Source of the DNA: Hemileia vastatrix
Taxonomy: Eukaryota; Basidiomycota; Pucciniomycetes; Pucciniales; Zaghouaniaceae
Length of the DNA: 64,000 nt
Direction of reading: 5' to 3'
NCBI GenBank assembly: GCA_030280995.1
Contig: JASXTE010000005.1
Location: 930,001-994,000, forward strand
A program made the position numbers and the translations under genes. Each line of letters begins with the position of its first letter. Position 1 is the first letter of the stretch. Shown piece after piece: positions 24,032 to 34,859 of this stretch. Under the pieces are notes generated by a model that saw only the letters and a program-made list of their open reading frames with translations, searched no databases and was not told where the DNA came from.

Positions 24032-24292
24032 CACCACACAATATGGGGGGCGGACTTGCTAGCAAGTCCGCAACCTTGGACCCAAACTCACCATAGATTG
24101 AACACACATTGAGCTATTGATAAAGGAACCATACAATCAGGGATGAACACCACTCAGCAGAACAGTTTTAGGTGGGTGTTCAAGTAGAGTTCAGTATGGG
24201 TTCAGTCTGAGTTCAGTCTGAGTTCCATCTGAGTTCCATCTGAGTTCAGGTTGAGGACTTGCTAGCAAGTCCACCCCCTATATTGCGTAGTG
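24032..24292. mobile_element. Family B MITE, 261 bp, TSD TCT
   Basis: Terminal repeats are CACCACACAATATGGGGGG and its inverse ending TATTGCGTAGTG. Each end has a GACTTGCTAGCAAGTC palindrome. It is flanked by TCT at 24029-24031 and 24293-24295. Paralogous copies at about 28413, 32784 (opposite strand) and 33975 (opposite strand) give the empty site, with TCT once. The internal sequence is a shortened version of the ends of 59401-61836. It has no coding capacity. Confidence 0.92.
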
Positions 24293-24331
24293 TCTTATAT
24301 GATATGATGTGAAAATGTAAATGATATAAGA

Positions 24332-25452
24332 TGTAGATAGTTCTAAAGTACTAAGCAGTAGACAAAATGCAAGATGGGTTGGTTCTTTCTTTCAATTTCT
24401 AAAAAGAAGCGCCTGCCCCTCTTATTTTTAAAGACAGCGCAATAATGTGTAACACCAATATGTGATTAGAAAGTTTATAAGTTGAGAACTGAGTTTTTAA
24501 AAGATCCAAAAAAAAAATAAGTATTACTATCCAGATATTTTTATTCTTAACAAGCGCTAATATCCAGAGCTACTCCCTCTTGAAGCGCTCTCTTCGAATA
24601 TGCCTTATTATAGCAATAAAATAACTCTAATAATAGTTAATCCTTTGAATCTATATACTCTCAAACAATTGATCACAGAAAATTCTAATATCTTTGACTT
24701 CACAATTATTAACTACTTTTATGTTAACTAACTATCTGTCCAATCATACTCCTCTATCACTAGATGTGATACCCTCTTTATATTTTTCAAGCGCTCTAAA
24801 CACAGTTCCCTAGTGGATCTCCAGCGCTGACTCTAGTGCTACATTAGTAAAACAGTTACTAATCTATTAGTAGACCACATACACTGCTTGTAACAACTAC
24901 AGCACCTAAAACATACGCTATCCTTACTAACACTAGTATTAACTTGTCTCACTCATGCTTGACACCTTGACATGCGCGCCTCTGAATGTACCTTTGTTTG
25001 TTTCAGCACTACTTCCAAGTTTGACTCCATCTAAGGCTGATCCTAGTCGCTTTGAGTTCCAAATATTTAACCTCCTATATCACCTGTTTTAGTAAGTTAC
25101 CACACTAGCCACAGTGCTGTATACTTTGCACTTGAGCCTTTCCTTAAGCCATAATGCCTTCCTTAGTGTGTAATACACGATGATTGGAAAATATAAGTCC
25201 ATATTCTTCAGTGCTTGCAGTAATAAATCAATAACACACAATTCCCCATTATGTGGCGCATCCTGCTGCAAAATACAAGCACACAGACCCTGAATCCTCT
25301 TCCGCACTTCTATTTCCCTTTTTCCTTGAAACACACAAACATGCATTATAGTTTAGCACTTCTTACTGTGCTATGAATCCCCTTTGTTCTTCCTGGACTA
25401 TGCGAGCTGATTGGTCCAAAATCAAACTACCTGCGAGGCGCGTACCACAACA
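24332..25452. mobile_element. LTR (TGTAGATAG family) in the A1 transposase upstream region
   Basis: About 1121 bp from TGTAGATAGTTC to CGTACCACAACA. It resembles 37565-38842 at both ends and in a shared early segment (AAGATGGGTTGGTTCT). The flanking text continues the Harbinger upstream sequence seen at 28440-28460, so it is an insertion, but no clean duplication is visible. No gene is seen inside. Confidence 0.75.
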
Positions 25453-25479
25453 ATGTTTTGAGATATGAAGTGTTATGCT

Positions 25480-25730
25480 GTGTAGTGCTGTGTATGATTG
25501 GAATGATGCTGAAAAAACAGTGAAATGGGACTTGATGGTGAAATCAGCACTTTTGGTTGAGAAAGTGCGGATTTGAGTGAAATAAGTGACTTATTTCATT
25601 TTGAAATCCACCAGTGTTGGGGCTAGTGTGTTTTGGAAATCTGCACTTAAATAAGTGCAGATTTGGTCAAATTTAAGTATGTATTTGTAAGTGCTGATTT
25701 GCCAGAACTGACACCACTTATTGTGTGGTG
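25480..25730. repeat. Right terminal inverted repeat of locus A1
   Basis: This holds the subterminal palindrome around CTGCACTTAAATAAGTGCAG and ends GCCAGAACTGACACCAC then TTATTGTGTGGTG. It is inverted relative to 1442-1620 and direct to 28490-28693. The last 12 bases match the ends of family B, so one transposase may act on both. Confidence 0.8.
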
Positions 25731-26090
25731 ATATATTCAACTTTTGAGTGATTTAAAGTGCATTTCTTGTTTTTTAAATAGAACAATGAAAACAACAGCT
25801 TTAAGTCTACTTAAAGATTATGTAGCCTTATTTTTCAAGGTTTTAAAGGTTACCCTAGCAAATTGAAACCTAATATTAAGTACATAATACTTTTAAAAGG
25901 TGAATATATGTGTGTATATAAGGTGTTATATTGGCATATATTGTATTTAATCATAAATTTCACCTATGTATACAACTTTTCTACCTTTACTTATTGTTCC
26001 CATGTATACTACATATGTTTTAAATAGTTTATAAGTAATTTTTATTGAGTCCTGGGAATATCCAGGCTAAAAAACTTGCATTTATAAATA
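25731..26090. other. AT-rich stretch with remnant of a gypsy-2-type LTR end
   Basis: No gene is visible. The right part ends with TCCTGGGAATATCCAGGCT, close to the TCCTGGAATATCCTGGCTGACA-type end of the LTR at 18984-20119, so part of it may be a decayed LTR. Confidence 0.4.
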
Positions 26091-26738
26091 AATCTAAGTA
26101 ATCAAAATTCTATATCTGTTTGAAAAATTTTCCAACACCCTCCCCTGAATTTTATTGAATCAAGGGGTGTGTGTCACCAAGATTTAATATAATTACATAA
26201 ATTAATAAATAAATAAATATGATAAGTCAAATTCACTAGTTTTAATGTAATGAAAATTCCTCAAGAAAATTTGCAGACAAGTCTAAAAACTAATTTTGGG
26301 ACTCTCCACAACTATTGGCTAGAGGAACCACATTTAAAAACTAATTTTGTCATGATTACCATTCATAAAGCACCAGGTCTTTGGCCCATTACTCAAGTTA
26401 ACAAGTTGAAATAGAAGACTTATTTATTAAAAATTTATGAAATAATAATAAATATTTGATGAATTTACAAACTGCCATACTTTTTTGATCTACCAAAAGG
26501 TTTCTAAATTTATAAATTTTAACTTCTTTTTTTACCTTGTTGATTTGTTGGACTAAATTTTGACCAATCTGAGAAGAGTAGCAAAAATGAGTGAAGGGTT
26601 AGGCATATTAAAATGGTAATAAAATGAAAAAAGTATCTTGATGAAAGGGCAGAATAACAAGTAAAGAGAAAGGTGTTTTGAGGAATCTGGAAGGATAAAT
26701 GCATGATGTAAATGTTATGATATGAATTATTAAATAAA

Positions 26739-27420
26739 TGAAATTGAAATTGGAAAAAAAGGCTCAACTTTAAAGGTCAATATCTCAGCAACTACTGAAC
26801 TAAATTCAAATTGGTTTGTGTAAAATGAAATATAAGCTTCAGATGTATCTTTAGCTAAAAGGAAGGTAGATTCAAATAAACCTAACCCTAATTCTGACTC
26901 TAACTTTCTAAATTTCATTAAAACTTGAAAAGTGATGATGGAAATTCCAACAAGAGAAAGATAAAAGCCTAGTTAATCATCAGATAAAATTTTCAGAAGC
27001 CTTATTCTCAAACTATGCAATATAAAAACATGAAATAAATTAAGTGAAATTTGGAAAAAAAGGCTCAACTTCAAATGTCAAAATCTCAGCAACCATTTAA
27101 CCTAATTCAAACCTGCTTGTAGGAAATGTAAGATAGGATTCAGGAGAATCTTTAGTTAAGTTAAATGTGATTTAAGTAAACCTAACTCTAGTTTTTTATA
27201 TAAAAACATGAAAGGAAAAAAGGTAAAAATGGGAAAAAAAGGCTCAACCTCAAAGGTTAATATCTCAGCAACCTCTGAACTAAATTCTAATCTGTTTGTG
27301 TGAAGTAAAAGTTAGCCTTCAGGAGAGTCTTTGGTTGAAGGGAAATTAGATTAAAATAAACCTAAACCTAATTCTGGGTCTAATGTTTCAAAATTTTACA
27401 AAAACTTGAAATGTGATAAT
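26739..27420. repeat. Three diverged units with AAAAAGGCTCAAC
   Basis: Units starting near 26739, 27045 and 27225 each contain GGAAAAAAAGGCTCAAC, then AATATCTCAGCAAC and a run ending in AAACCTAA. Related units occur near 35728 and 36140. They do not occur at the equivalent place in loci A1 or C. No reading frame is shared. Confidence 0.65.
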
Positions 27421-28140
27421 GAAAATGACAACATGAGGATTTGAGTAAGTCCATTGTTACTAATATATGAGTCCTACATATATTTAAGTGTGAAAGTTTT
27501 ATAGAAAAAAAGATATATCATATATACATGGAAAAAAGGAGATGAAAATTACCTTGATCAAAAGGTAGGAAAAATAGAGTGAGAAAGATTGAAGTTGGAA
27601 TTTGGGGGAAATTGAATATGGAGCAAGTGAAATGCTTAAAGAATGTGCAATGTATGTGTTTCAATCACATGGAACCAAAAAAAAGTGAAATAGGGTAAAG
27701 GTTTAAGAGGGAATAATGACCATGCCAAGGAGGGATGAAGAGTAGGATGGTGAAGCTAAAAAAGAAAGAAAAGAGGGAGAGAAGAAAAAAGTTTGATTTT
27801 ACCTTTAAAATCAAAAAATAATCACTTACTAAAAAATTTAGATACAAAAAAGAAAGAAAGAAAATAAAAATAAAAATAAAATAAAAAATTAATTAGAAAA
27901 TATATAAGTCAAAATGAAAAAATGACTTACCTGGAGAGATGAGTTGAGAAAACAATTTACTTCATATTATTTCAGGGATGAAAGAGGAGAGGAGGAAATG
28001 GATATGAGTGATAAAAGAAAAAAAGAATGACTGAAAAATTATGGAATTGCAGAAAATATGGGATTTCATCTTGAGTTGATGAAGGAAAACAAAGAGACTT
28101 TAACAAAAAATTCAAAATCAAAGTCAATATGCAAATAAAA

Positions 28141-28415
28141 ATAACCATTCTAAGGATGCATTCCTGAAAAGTCCTAAAAAATTGTCTAAAAATGGGTAAA
28201 GATAGGTTAAGAGTTGTTTAGATAGTGTACTTGGGGGTATGAAGTACCTGAGGTTTTCTTGGAAGAAGGTAATGTCTCCTGGCCACTTTTCATAAAAACC
28301 AAAAATTTTCTTCAAGATCTGAACCAGGATTGCAATCAGAGTCCAAAAGGATTTTAATAGCTGTGAAAGTCATTGCTTGATGTAGCTTATCATGATTTGA
28401 GAGTGAAGAAGGCAT
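28141..28415 (-). pseudogene. Transposase N-terminal fragment, third copy
   Basis: The minus strand encodes a start-like MPSSLSNHDKLHQAM, and after a frame change GDITFFQENLRYFIPP and a region like the A1 transposase N-terminus. It stops before any catalytic residue. The upstream text keeps the uninterrupted TCT site used by the MITE in A1. Confidence 0.65.
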
Positions 28416-28693
28416 GGCTCTTATATGGTATAAAAATGTAAATTATGTACAATGTTTTGAGTTATATAGATTTATGCTTCTGAGTGCTGTGTATGAATGG
28501 GATGATGCTGACAAATCAGTGAAATGAGACATTGTGGTGAAATCAGCACTTTTGGTTGAGAAAGTGTGGATTTGAGTGAAATAAGTGACTTATTTCATTT
28601 TGAAATCCACCTGTGTTGGGGCTAGTGTGTTTTTGAAATCCACACTTAAACAAGTGCGGACTTTCCAGAACTGACACCCCCTATTGCATGGTG

Positions 28694-29114
28694 GTTTCAT
28701 TTTCAATTATGCCAAGTAAAGTGAAAATAGATACTGAATATTTAATGGAATGGGCGTAGATGCTCTGAACATAATTACATTATATTTGTTGAAACCTACA
28801 TTAATATTTAACTGATCCTGATCATAGTTGAGAGTATACATAGATTGTAAAACCCATTATTTTTACCATCTCTGTTTGCTCTTAATTATTATCAGGTAAT
28901 GTTATATTCTGTTTCTTATTATTATTTTATTTACATTCTTTTTTATTTACTAACATGAAGTATGCACTTCATCTTTGTTAAAAACTTATATCTAGATGCA
29001 CAGGTGAAAATAAAAAAGCTAAGGAGATCTAAGATATGAAGTGGTGGGATGGGAGTCTTGGTTATTTACATAAGGATATTTGATATTACTTAGTTGTATT
29101 GACAAGTTAAGGAA
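28694..29114. other. Intergenic stretch downstream of the host gene
   Basis: AT-rich sequence between a Harbinger end and the stop codon of the gene at 29115-31927. I see no gene, repeat or clear terminator in it. Confidence 0.5.
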
Positions 29115-31927
29115 TTACATTTTCTGACCCCTTTTTCTTTTGTAAGGGCGATACATCCTTTGATTTTCCAGGTACATCTCGGAAAACCCTTTAAACCTTA
29201 CAATGGGAGAATCTGCTAATCTAATATAAACATCACGTTTTTCACTAATCACATATTTTGATTTCATAAGCCGCTCCAGTTGAACTGGAAATAAACTCAT
29301 GAACTTCATTTCCAACTGTTCCAAGTCACCACAATGGAGATTCAACTGATCATGTTTGTATCGCTTCATGAGTATGGTATTATATATAATTCTCGCATCT
29401 TTAGAGAAGAATTTGAAATTGGAAATCGTTTTATTCAGTTGACCAAAAATCTTGACATAGAAAATATATCGATGCCGCACTTCAGGATCCACTACTACCC
29501 CTGGAATTGTAAGAGAATTAAGATTGCATTTTATCGGTTGGTCTTTTATTTTTTGTAGCTCAACTCTATCTGCTGCTTCAAGCCATTCTCTCATCAAAAG
29601 ATTAAGCCTTTCATAGGTTTCTCGTTTTTTTTCAGACGTTTGAAGATTTTTAGGTAGAGCATATAAAAAATCGCTGGCATATTGAGCGCAGCAGATTGCA
29701 ATAGATCTATGTAGACCCTGTTCCATCAGCTGCATGGTTGTGCTATAAATCCTCCAGTAAAGAGCAGATTCTTGAGCACCTCCAGCATTTTTTGGCTGTA
29801 AATCATTAAGTCCATGGGTAATTTTTTGAACATCTTGAAAGATTAATAGCTGAGCAATTTTCGCCAGTGTTAAATCAAAATCCTGTTCTAACGTAGGAGT
29901 GAAATATTCATCAATCCCATCATGATAAATCCGATAAACTTCAACTGGCCCTTCCTTTCTTGGATGTAGTTTACTGCCTGGTGGATAGGTAAATAAACTG
30001 TGGGACATTAGAAAAATTACCTCCACGGATTCTTGCAGCTTGGAAATCTGAGAATTTTCAGACCGTCTTATTTCTTGTTTCCACTTACTTGGAAGTGTTG
30101 CGAGCATATCATTTATTCTCATATTTATCTTAAAGGTATTAGCACGCAAATTTACATAACTAAGCCATCCAATAGGTATTCGACGCCAGTTAAAATTCTC
30201 TTTAAAATTTAAACCAGTCCCTTCCTCATTTACTACAGGTTTTTCCTGTGTTATTCCGCCTGCGCTATTTTCAGGTATGAGATGATTTTGAGATGAAGAC
30301 AAGGAATGGATGGCATTTTCAAACTCTTCAGATGTTTTGCATCGATAAATTCTTGGGTTTTTGCTAGTAGGATGAGGATCAGGAGATCTCATTTTCCGAG
30401 CAAGGTTTATGTCTTCATCAGGTCGAACAAATTCTCGGTATTCACACAATTCGCCATTCTAAAAAATCATTTTCAGAAATCATCTCTTGCTGAATATAGA
30501 TTTAAAAAACAAACCCATTGATATATTGCGCCGTAATCGGCCTGTCCCAAATCAGATTGCATAATTGTTGGATGGGAGTTATCAAATAAGAATGATGACG
30601 CAATTTGTGTGTCCAATCTGTTACTATGTTTGTTGCGTTAGTATCTATATTATTAGAAACATAAACGGTATATAAACTACATACTGATTTTCTGCTTTTT
30701 TATTCTTGGCCTTTTTTTTTCTTGGCTCACTTTGGTCTTGTAAAGAATTTCCAACGGTAGTATTTTGATTTATAAGAGGATTTTGGCTCGGTAAGAGGGA
30801 AGGATTGGCATTATGTAGTTCATTTGCTTTTTTAAGATGATGCATACCAGAACTTTCTTCAACAGGATGATGATTAGACATCTTCATTCCCTGTTCAAGG
30901 TTCATGTTACCATCCTGTGCAGCAGTTTTAGGGCATGGCAAGGATTGGTGGTCCTGTAAATAATAATAAGCGATCTGATATCACAAATTCAAAATAGGAA
31001 CAACGTACCCATTGAAAATATACTGTATTTGGATGAACATGTCCTTGGCCAGATTTCATAACTTCCGGACGAAAGTCAGAAAGTCGTAATGACAATCTCG
31101 TTGGGGTATCTACTCTGTTGTGACGAGCCAAATTAGATGTTTACCGGCTGACTTCAGACCCATATATGCTAGCAACTCAAAATGTATTTAAAATACGTAC
31201 ATATAAAGATTTTGGAACGGCACGGGAGAAAAATTGTCAATCTGAAACCCTTTAGTTGTTTAAACATAAGAGGTAGCAATTTTCGCACCATTAGGGTGGT
31301 GGTATGGAAGATTAATTCTATTTTCTGGGTTTAGGATACTGTCGTATGAAATCTGTCCGGATGGCCAGAGTTGTTTACCCTGAATAAAAATTTTAATGTA
31401 CTGCCTTCTTAGAGTTAAAGAAAGGTTAACAAACCCAGTGAGAATACATTGGAATGGAATGACCGTCCACCACCTGTGGATTCATAATTTCTGTATGATA
31501 ACCTTCAAAGGGGAATGATGAAGCTGATGGCCCTTCTTGATTGTAAGGTATTTCACTTCCATCTCCTTCAAAGGAGCCCTGCTGAAGTAATCGATATTAT
31601 TGTGAGTTATTTGGTCACTCCGAACTACATTTCTGGATGACTAACAGGATTGATGCTTGAATATTCATTTTTTTTGAAATTTTCATCCCTAATTCTTGAT
31701 GGTTCACTTGTACCATAGCACTTATCCATGACATCATTCAAACAGCTGCTAGGAGGCTGTAAAGATAAACTTAGATCAAGGTTGGATGAGGATGAGAGTA
31801 TGTTTTTACCGCTAGTAGGTTTCGACAACACAAGAGAAGCACGAAACAGTTCAATAAGGATAACGAATTTCAATAAGTTTGGAAGATGGTGACCTAAAGG
31901 ATAACTTGTAAAATTATCAAATTTCAT
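29115..31927 (-). CDS. Seven-exon gene of unknown function, possible secreted protein
   Basis: My exon model on the minus strand is 31927-31646, 31581-31435, 31379-31201, 31114-31009, 30953-30685, 30617-30515 and 30458-29115. All phases agree and give about 809 codons. The start MKFDNFTSYPLG leads to a hydrophobic LLKFVILIELFRASLVLS, a possible signal peptide. Exon 5 ends in a basic RKKKAKNKKAENQ, a possible nuclear signal. The last exon (447 residues) is continuous and rich in helices-forming residues, with no domain I recognise. Three exons end in Tyr-x-Trp-like codons just before the donor (YSHW, YFQW, IYQW). The intron before exon 6 has GTATGT and a perfect TACTAAC. A TAA at 31260-31262 falls within exon 3 unless a 24-nt intron is removed. 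It is the only clear non-transposon gene here. The function is unknown, and an effector role is only a guess. Confidence 0.6.
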
Positions 31928-32266
31928 TCTCCCTCTATTTGATAGATACTTGGACAATGTAAGGCTAGTGAATGATTAAAAAGGTAAAGAGGTTATGAAG
32001 CAATGATGATGATGTGAGGAACCTCAAAATATTAAACAGATAATTGCAAGTCAAACTTTACAAGTGCACTTGGATACTTGAACCAAAAAAAAATAATCTG
32101 TCAACTGTTAGCAGGTGCTTATCTCTAACAAACGATTAAAACAAAATCAAAAAAAAAAAAATTGAAATTTTTTTTTTTTTCAAGACAAAAAATTTAGCGG
32201 AAGAGTTTTTTGAGGGTTTCGATTTATTTTGTGTCACTTGATCTATTTTCCTTGTCGTTTCCCCCT
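31928..32266. other. Upstream region of the host gene
   Basis: No gene is visible. It is AT-rich with A and T runs near 32146-32180. It probably holds the promoter of the gene starting at 31927, but I see no convincing motif. Confidence 0.4.
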
Positions 32267-32464
32267 TTACATCCAAGTCACAAAAGCTTGCGGAATTTTT
32301 GATGAAAAAATAAAAGCTTCGCCAACAAAAAAATGATTTGCCTATTCAAAAAGAAGTACCCCCGCCCTATCCCCGACACTTATGAATAGGCAAATCATTT
32401 TTTGGTGAGAACAACTTCGATTTTTTCGTCGAAAATTCCGCAAGCTTTTGTGACTTGGCTGTAC
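32267..32464. repeat. Foldback (MITE-like) inverted repeat, about 190 bp
   Basis: The left arm runs from TACATCCAAGTCACAAAAGC to GATTTGCCTATTCA. The right arm is its inverse, from TGAATAGGCAAATCATTTTT to AAGCTTTTGTGACTTGG. Arms are about 80 bp with small mismatches, around a 35-base GC-richer loop (ACCCCCGCCCTATCCCCG). No duplication of the target is obvious. It lies upstream of the host gene. Confidence 0.85.
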
Positions 32465-32689
32465 TTTCATTCCAAACTTACATCATGAACTGAAGCTGTC
32501 AAAAAAAAAAAGTTGCAGCTCAGTTTTTTGTTCTTCCCAAATGCTTGTGATTTTTTTTTCTGATTTTGTCTCAACCGCTTCAGCTCACCCTGTGCAGCCA
32601 GATCTGAAAACATTACAGGGACATCCGAAAAGGATAACAAAAATGAATTTTTTTTTCAAATTTTTTGACAGCTTCAAAACTGAACTATA

Positions 32690-33027
32690 GTTTGTCACCC
32701 CATTAATACACAGCACTCCGCAGCATAACACTTAATAACTCAAAAAATTGTACAACATTTACATTTCTATATCATATAAGAGTCATACCTTCCTCATTCT
32801 CAAATTGCGATAAATTCCATAAAGAAATGAATTTCATATCTCTTGATCACCTCTTTGAATCTTAGTCTGTATCTGATTCTAAAAAAGAATCTCCTGTTTT
32901 AACAGAAACAGCCAGGAAATCTTACCTTCTCAATAGAGTGCCCCAAGTACTTCATACCCTTAAAAAACCATCCAGGCACTCCTAAACCTATCTTCCCAGT
33001 TTTAAACAGATATTCAGCTCCTATCAG
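32690..33027 (+). pseudogene. Harbinger transposase N-terminal fragment, fourth copy
   Basis: The plus strand has the empty MITE site (ATATAAGAGTCATACCTTCC), with the start ATG changed to ATA, and a run of transposase N-terminus text (CCAAGTACTTCATACCC). It is cut at 33028 by an LTR. The left terminal repeat is missing. Confidence 0.65.
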
Positions 33028-33660
33028 TGTAGACAATCCTATAGTACTAGCTATAGGCCTTGACCAAGGGAGTTAGAGAAGAAATAGAAAGAAAACCCCC
33101 TTCCCCTTTGAGAAATACCAGGTGAGATTAATTTGCTACAGCAAATTAGAGACTGTTACAATACTCCTTCCAACACACTTCTTGACTGCTTAAAAATTCA
33201 AGACAGTAGCCACTAGAAGACCACTGAGAACCAACAAGACATATCCAGAAATGCAGACAGAGTCTACACCAGAACCCAGAAAACAGTGCACTTTTTGCAC
33301 AAATAACAGCAATAATACATGATGTAGGTTTACACTACAGCACATTTTTTTTTGCCATGGGGCAGAAAAATTACTCAAAATTTGTGCAACAATTACAAAA
33401 CAAATTTTTTATGCGCTTAATACTCACTTAAGACCTTTAAGTGCTAAAAACAATTGTTACTTAACTGTTGCATTATTGTTGCACAATTGTTGTGCTCCAA
33501 GATGAAACAAACATTTGATGCAGTGTTAAAAGGTACACCAGAGAAAACAGTTAAACATTTAAGTTAAATGAAGAGCTAACCTTTCAACAAACACAGCCAA
33601 TTGCAGTCAAATAACAGTGAAAACAGATATAGAAAATGTCAGAAGGGCTGAATTTCAAAG
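33028..33660 (-). mobile_element. Truncated LTR of the gypsy-1 family
   Basis: It begins TGTAGACAATCCTATAG and follows the gypsy-1 LTR to about 33620 (AACACAGCCAATTG), then departs. An extra segment near 33350-33530 is absent from the other LTRs and may be a small insertion. The 3' half of the LTR is missing. Confidence 0.75.
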
Positions 33661-33689
33661 GTGAAATTATTCAAGCTATAGTAGAATTT

Positions 33690-34680
33690 TTAAAAGGGGG
33701 TGTCAGTTCAGGGAAAATTCACACTTACAAATCCCCACTTATTTAAGTGCAAATTTCCAAAACACACTAGCCTCAACACTGGTGTATTTTAAAAGTGAAA
33801 TAAGTCACTTATTTCACTCAAATCTATACTTTCTTAAGTAAAAGTGCAGATTTTGCCATAAACTCCCATTTCACTGATTTGTAAGCATCATCAGATTCAT
33901 ATGCAGCACTCAGCAGCATAAAACTTCATAACTCAAAACATTGTACATCATTTACATTTTTTTACCATATAAGAGTCATGCCTTCCTCACTCTAAAATAG
34001 TGATAAACTACATCAAGCAATCAGTCTCATAGCTCTTGATCTCCTCTTAGATTCTGATTCCGATCTTGAAGAAGACTTTATTGTTTTATAGAAAATGGCC
34101 AGGAAATTTTACCTTCTTCCAAGAAATCCCCAAGTACTTCATACAATTTAGTATACCATCCAGACACTACTAAACACATCTGATCCCAGTTTTAGACAGC
34201 TATTCAGAACTTCCCAGGAATGTTTCCTTAAATTCTTCAAGCTTATACAGGATCACCCCATTTTTCACAATGATTCTCAAAAAAACAACATGATCCTATA
34301 ATTAAATTGGCTTTCTCACTATGTCATTTGGCACTCCAACGGTAGCAAAGTTTCCTCAAAATGCTTGGAAAAAAAATTCTCTTTAGGGTATGGCTCAATT
34401 AGTAGAAATGCCAAAAATGAATAACTTCTACTCTTTTTTTATGTTCTCAATTTCTTTCTTGTCTGACCAATGAAGACCAACTTGAAGAATCTCAGGTTAT
34501 TCAAGAAGAGGGTATCATTTGATGTATTTGTTTTGTTGATGGTACATCTATTTCATTGAGTCAGAGCCCTGATCAAATTGGAAAAAATTACTTTAATAGA
34601 AAAAAGAAATGGAATTTTTTACTGATTTTAAGTGTTCCAGCACTTTTACTCCCAAGATAGGCTTTAAGTATAAATTTTTT
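33690..34680 (+). pseudogene. Fifth Harbinger copy: terminal repeat and broken transposase
   Basis: A terminal repeat (GGGGGTGTCAGTTC and subterminal text) is followed by the transposase from ATG 33978 (MPSSL, stop, then DKLHQAI, LPRNPQVLHT and PSFRQLFRTSQECF). It reaches the first catalytic Asp (FVDGTSISLSQSP near 34530) and ends about 34680. Stops and frame changes are frequent. Confidence 0.7.
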
Positions 34681-34859
34681 TCATTACTTGGTGATGTTTT
34701 TTGTTAACAAAGTTTAATTAGATATTATTAAAATCTGGTACATAGTATATTTTGTGTTTTTAATCAAAAAAGAATCCATGTAAGTGAATAAGTTTCTATA
34801 TGTCTAATATAAAATTTATATTACTTTCAATTTTATATGTATAAGATACAATAATATGC

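Larger units (their letters stand above)
1442..25730 (-). mobile_element. Composite Harbinger-type element, locus A1 (nested insertions)
   Basis: The left terminal repeat starts TCAGTTCTGGGAAATC. The right end (about 25500-25730) is its inverted partner and finishes with TATTGTGTGGTG. The same right end occurs independently at 28693, which supports the boundary. The gene order is accessory gene (+), Tet-like oxygenase (-), transposase (-). Five later insertions account for most of the length; removing them leaves about 6.5 kb. The outermost 15 or so bases of the left end are separated from the rest by the family-B copy at 1-1441. The transposase type is known (PF13359-like, DDE_Tnp_4). Treating the three genes as one mobile unit is inferred from the mirror-image copy at 41781-59379. 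Confidence 0.75.
26091..28693 (-). mobile_element. Third Harbinger-type copy, internally deleted
   Basis: Its order matches A1: minisatellite unit near 26130, decayed Tet-like 3' end (about 26460-26600, minus strand), purine-rich arm near 27660-27780, leader segment with splice donor at 27930, transposase N-terminus (28141-28415, minus strand) and terminal repeat ending CCAGAACTGACAC then TATTGCATGGTG at 28693. The catalytic part of the transposase, most of the oxygenase and the whole accessory gene are missing. The left boundary is uncertain. Confidence 0.7.
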
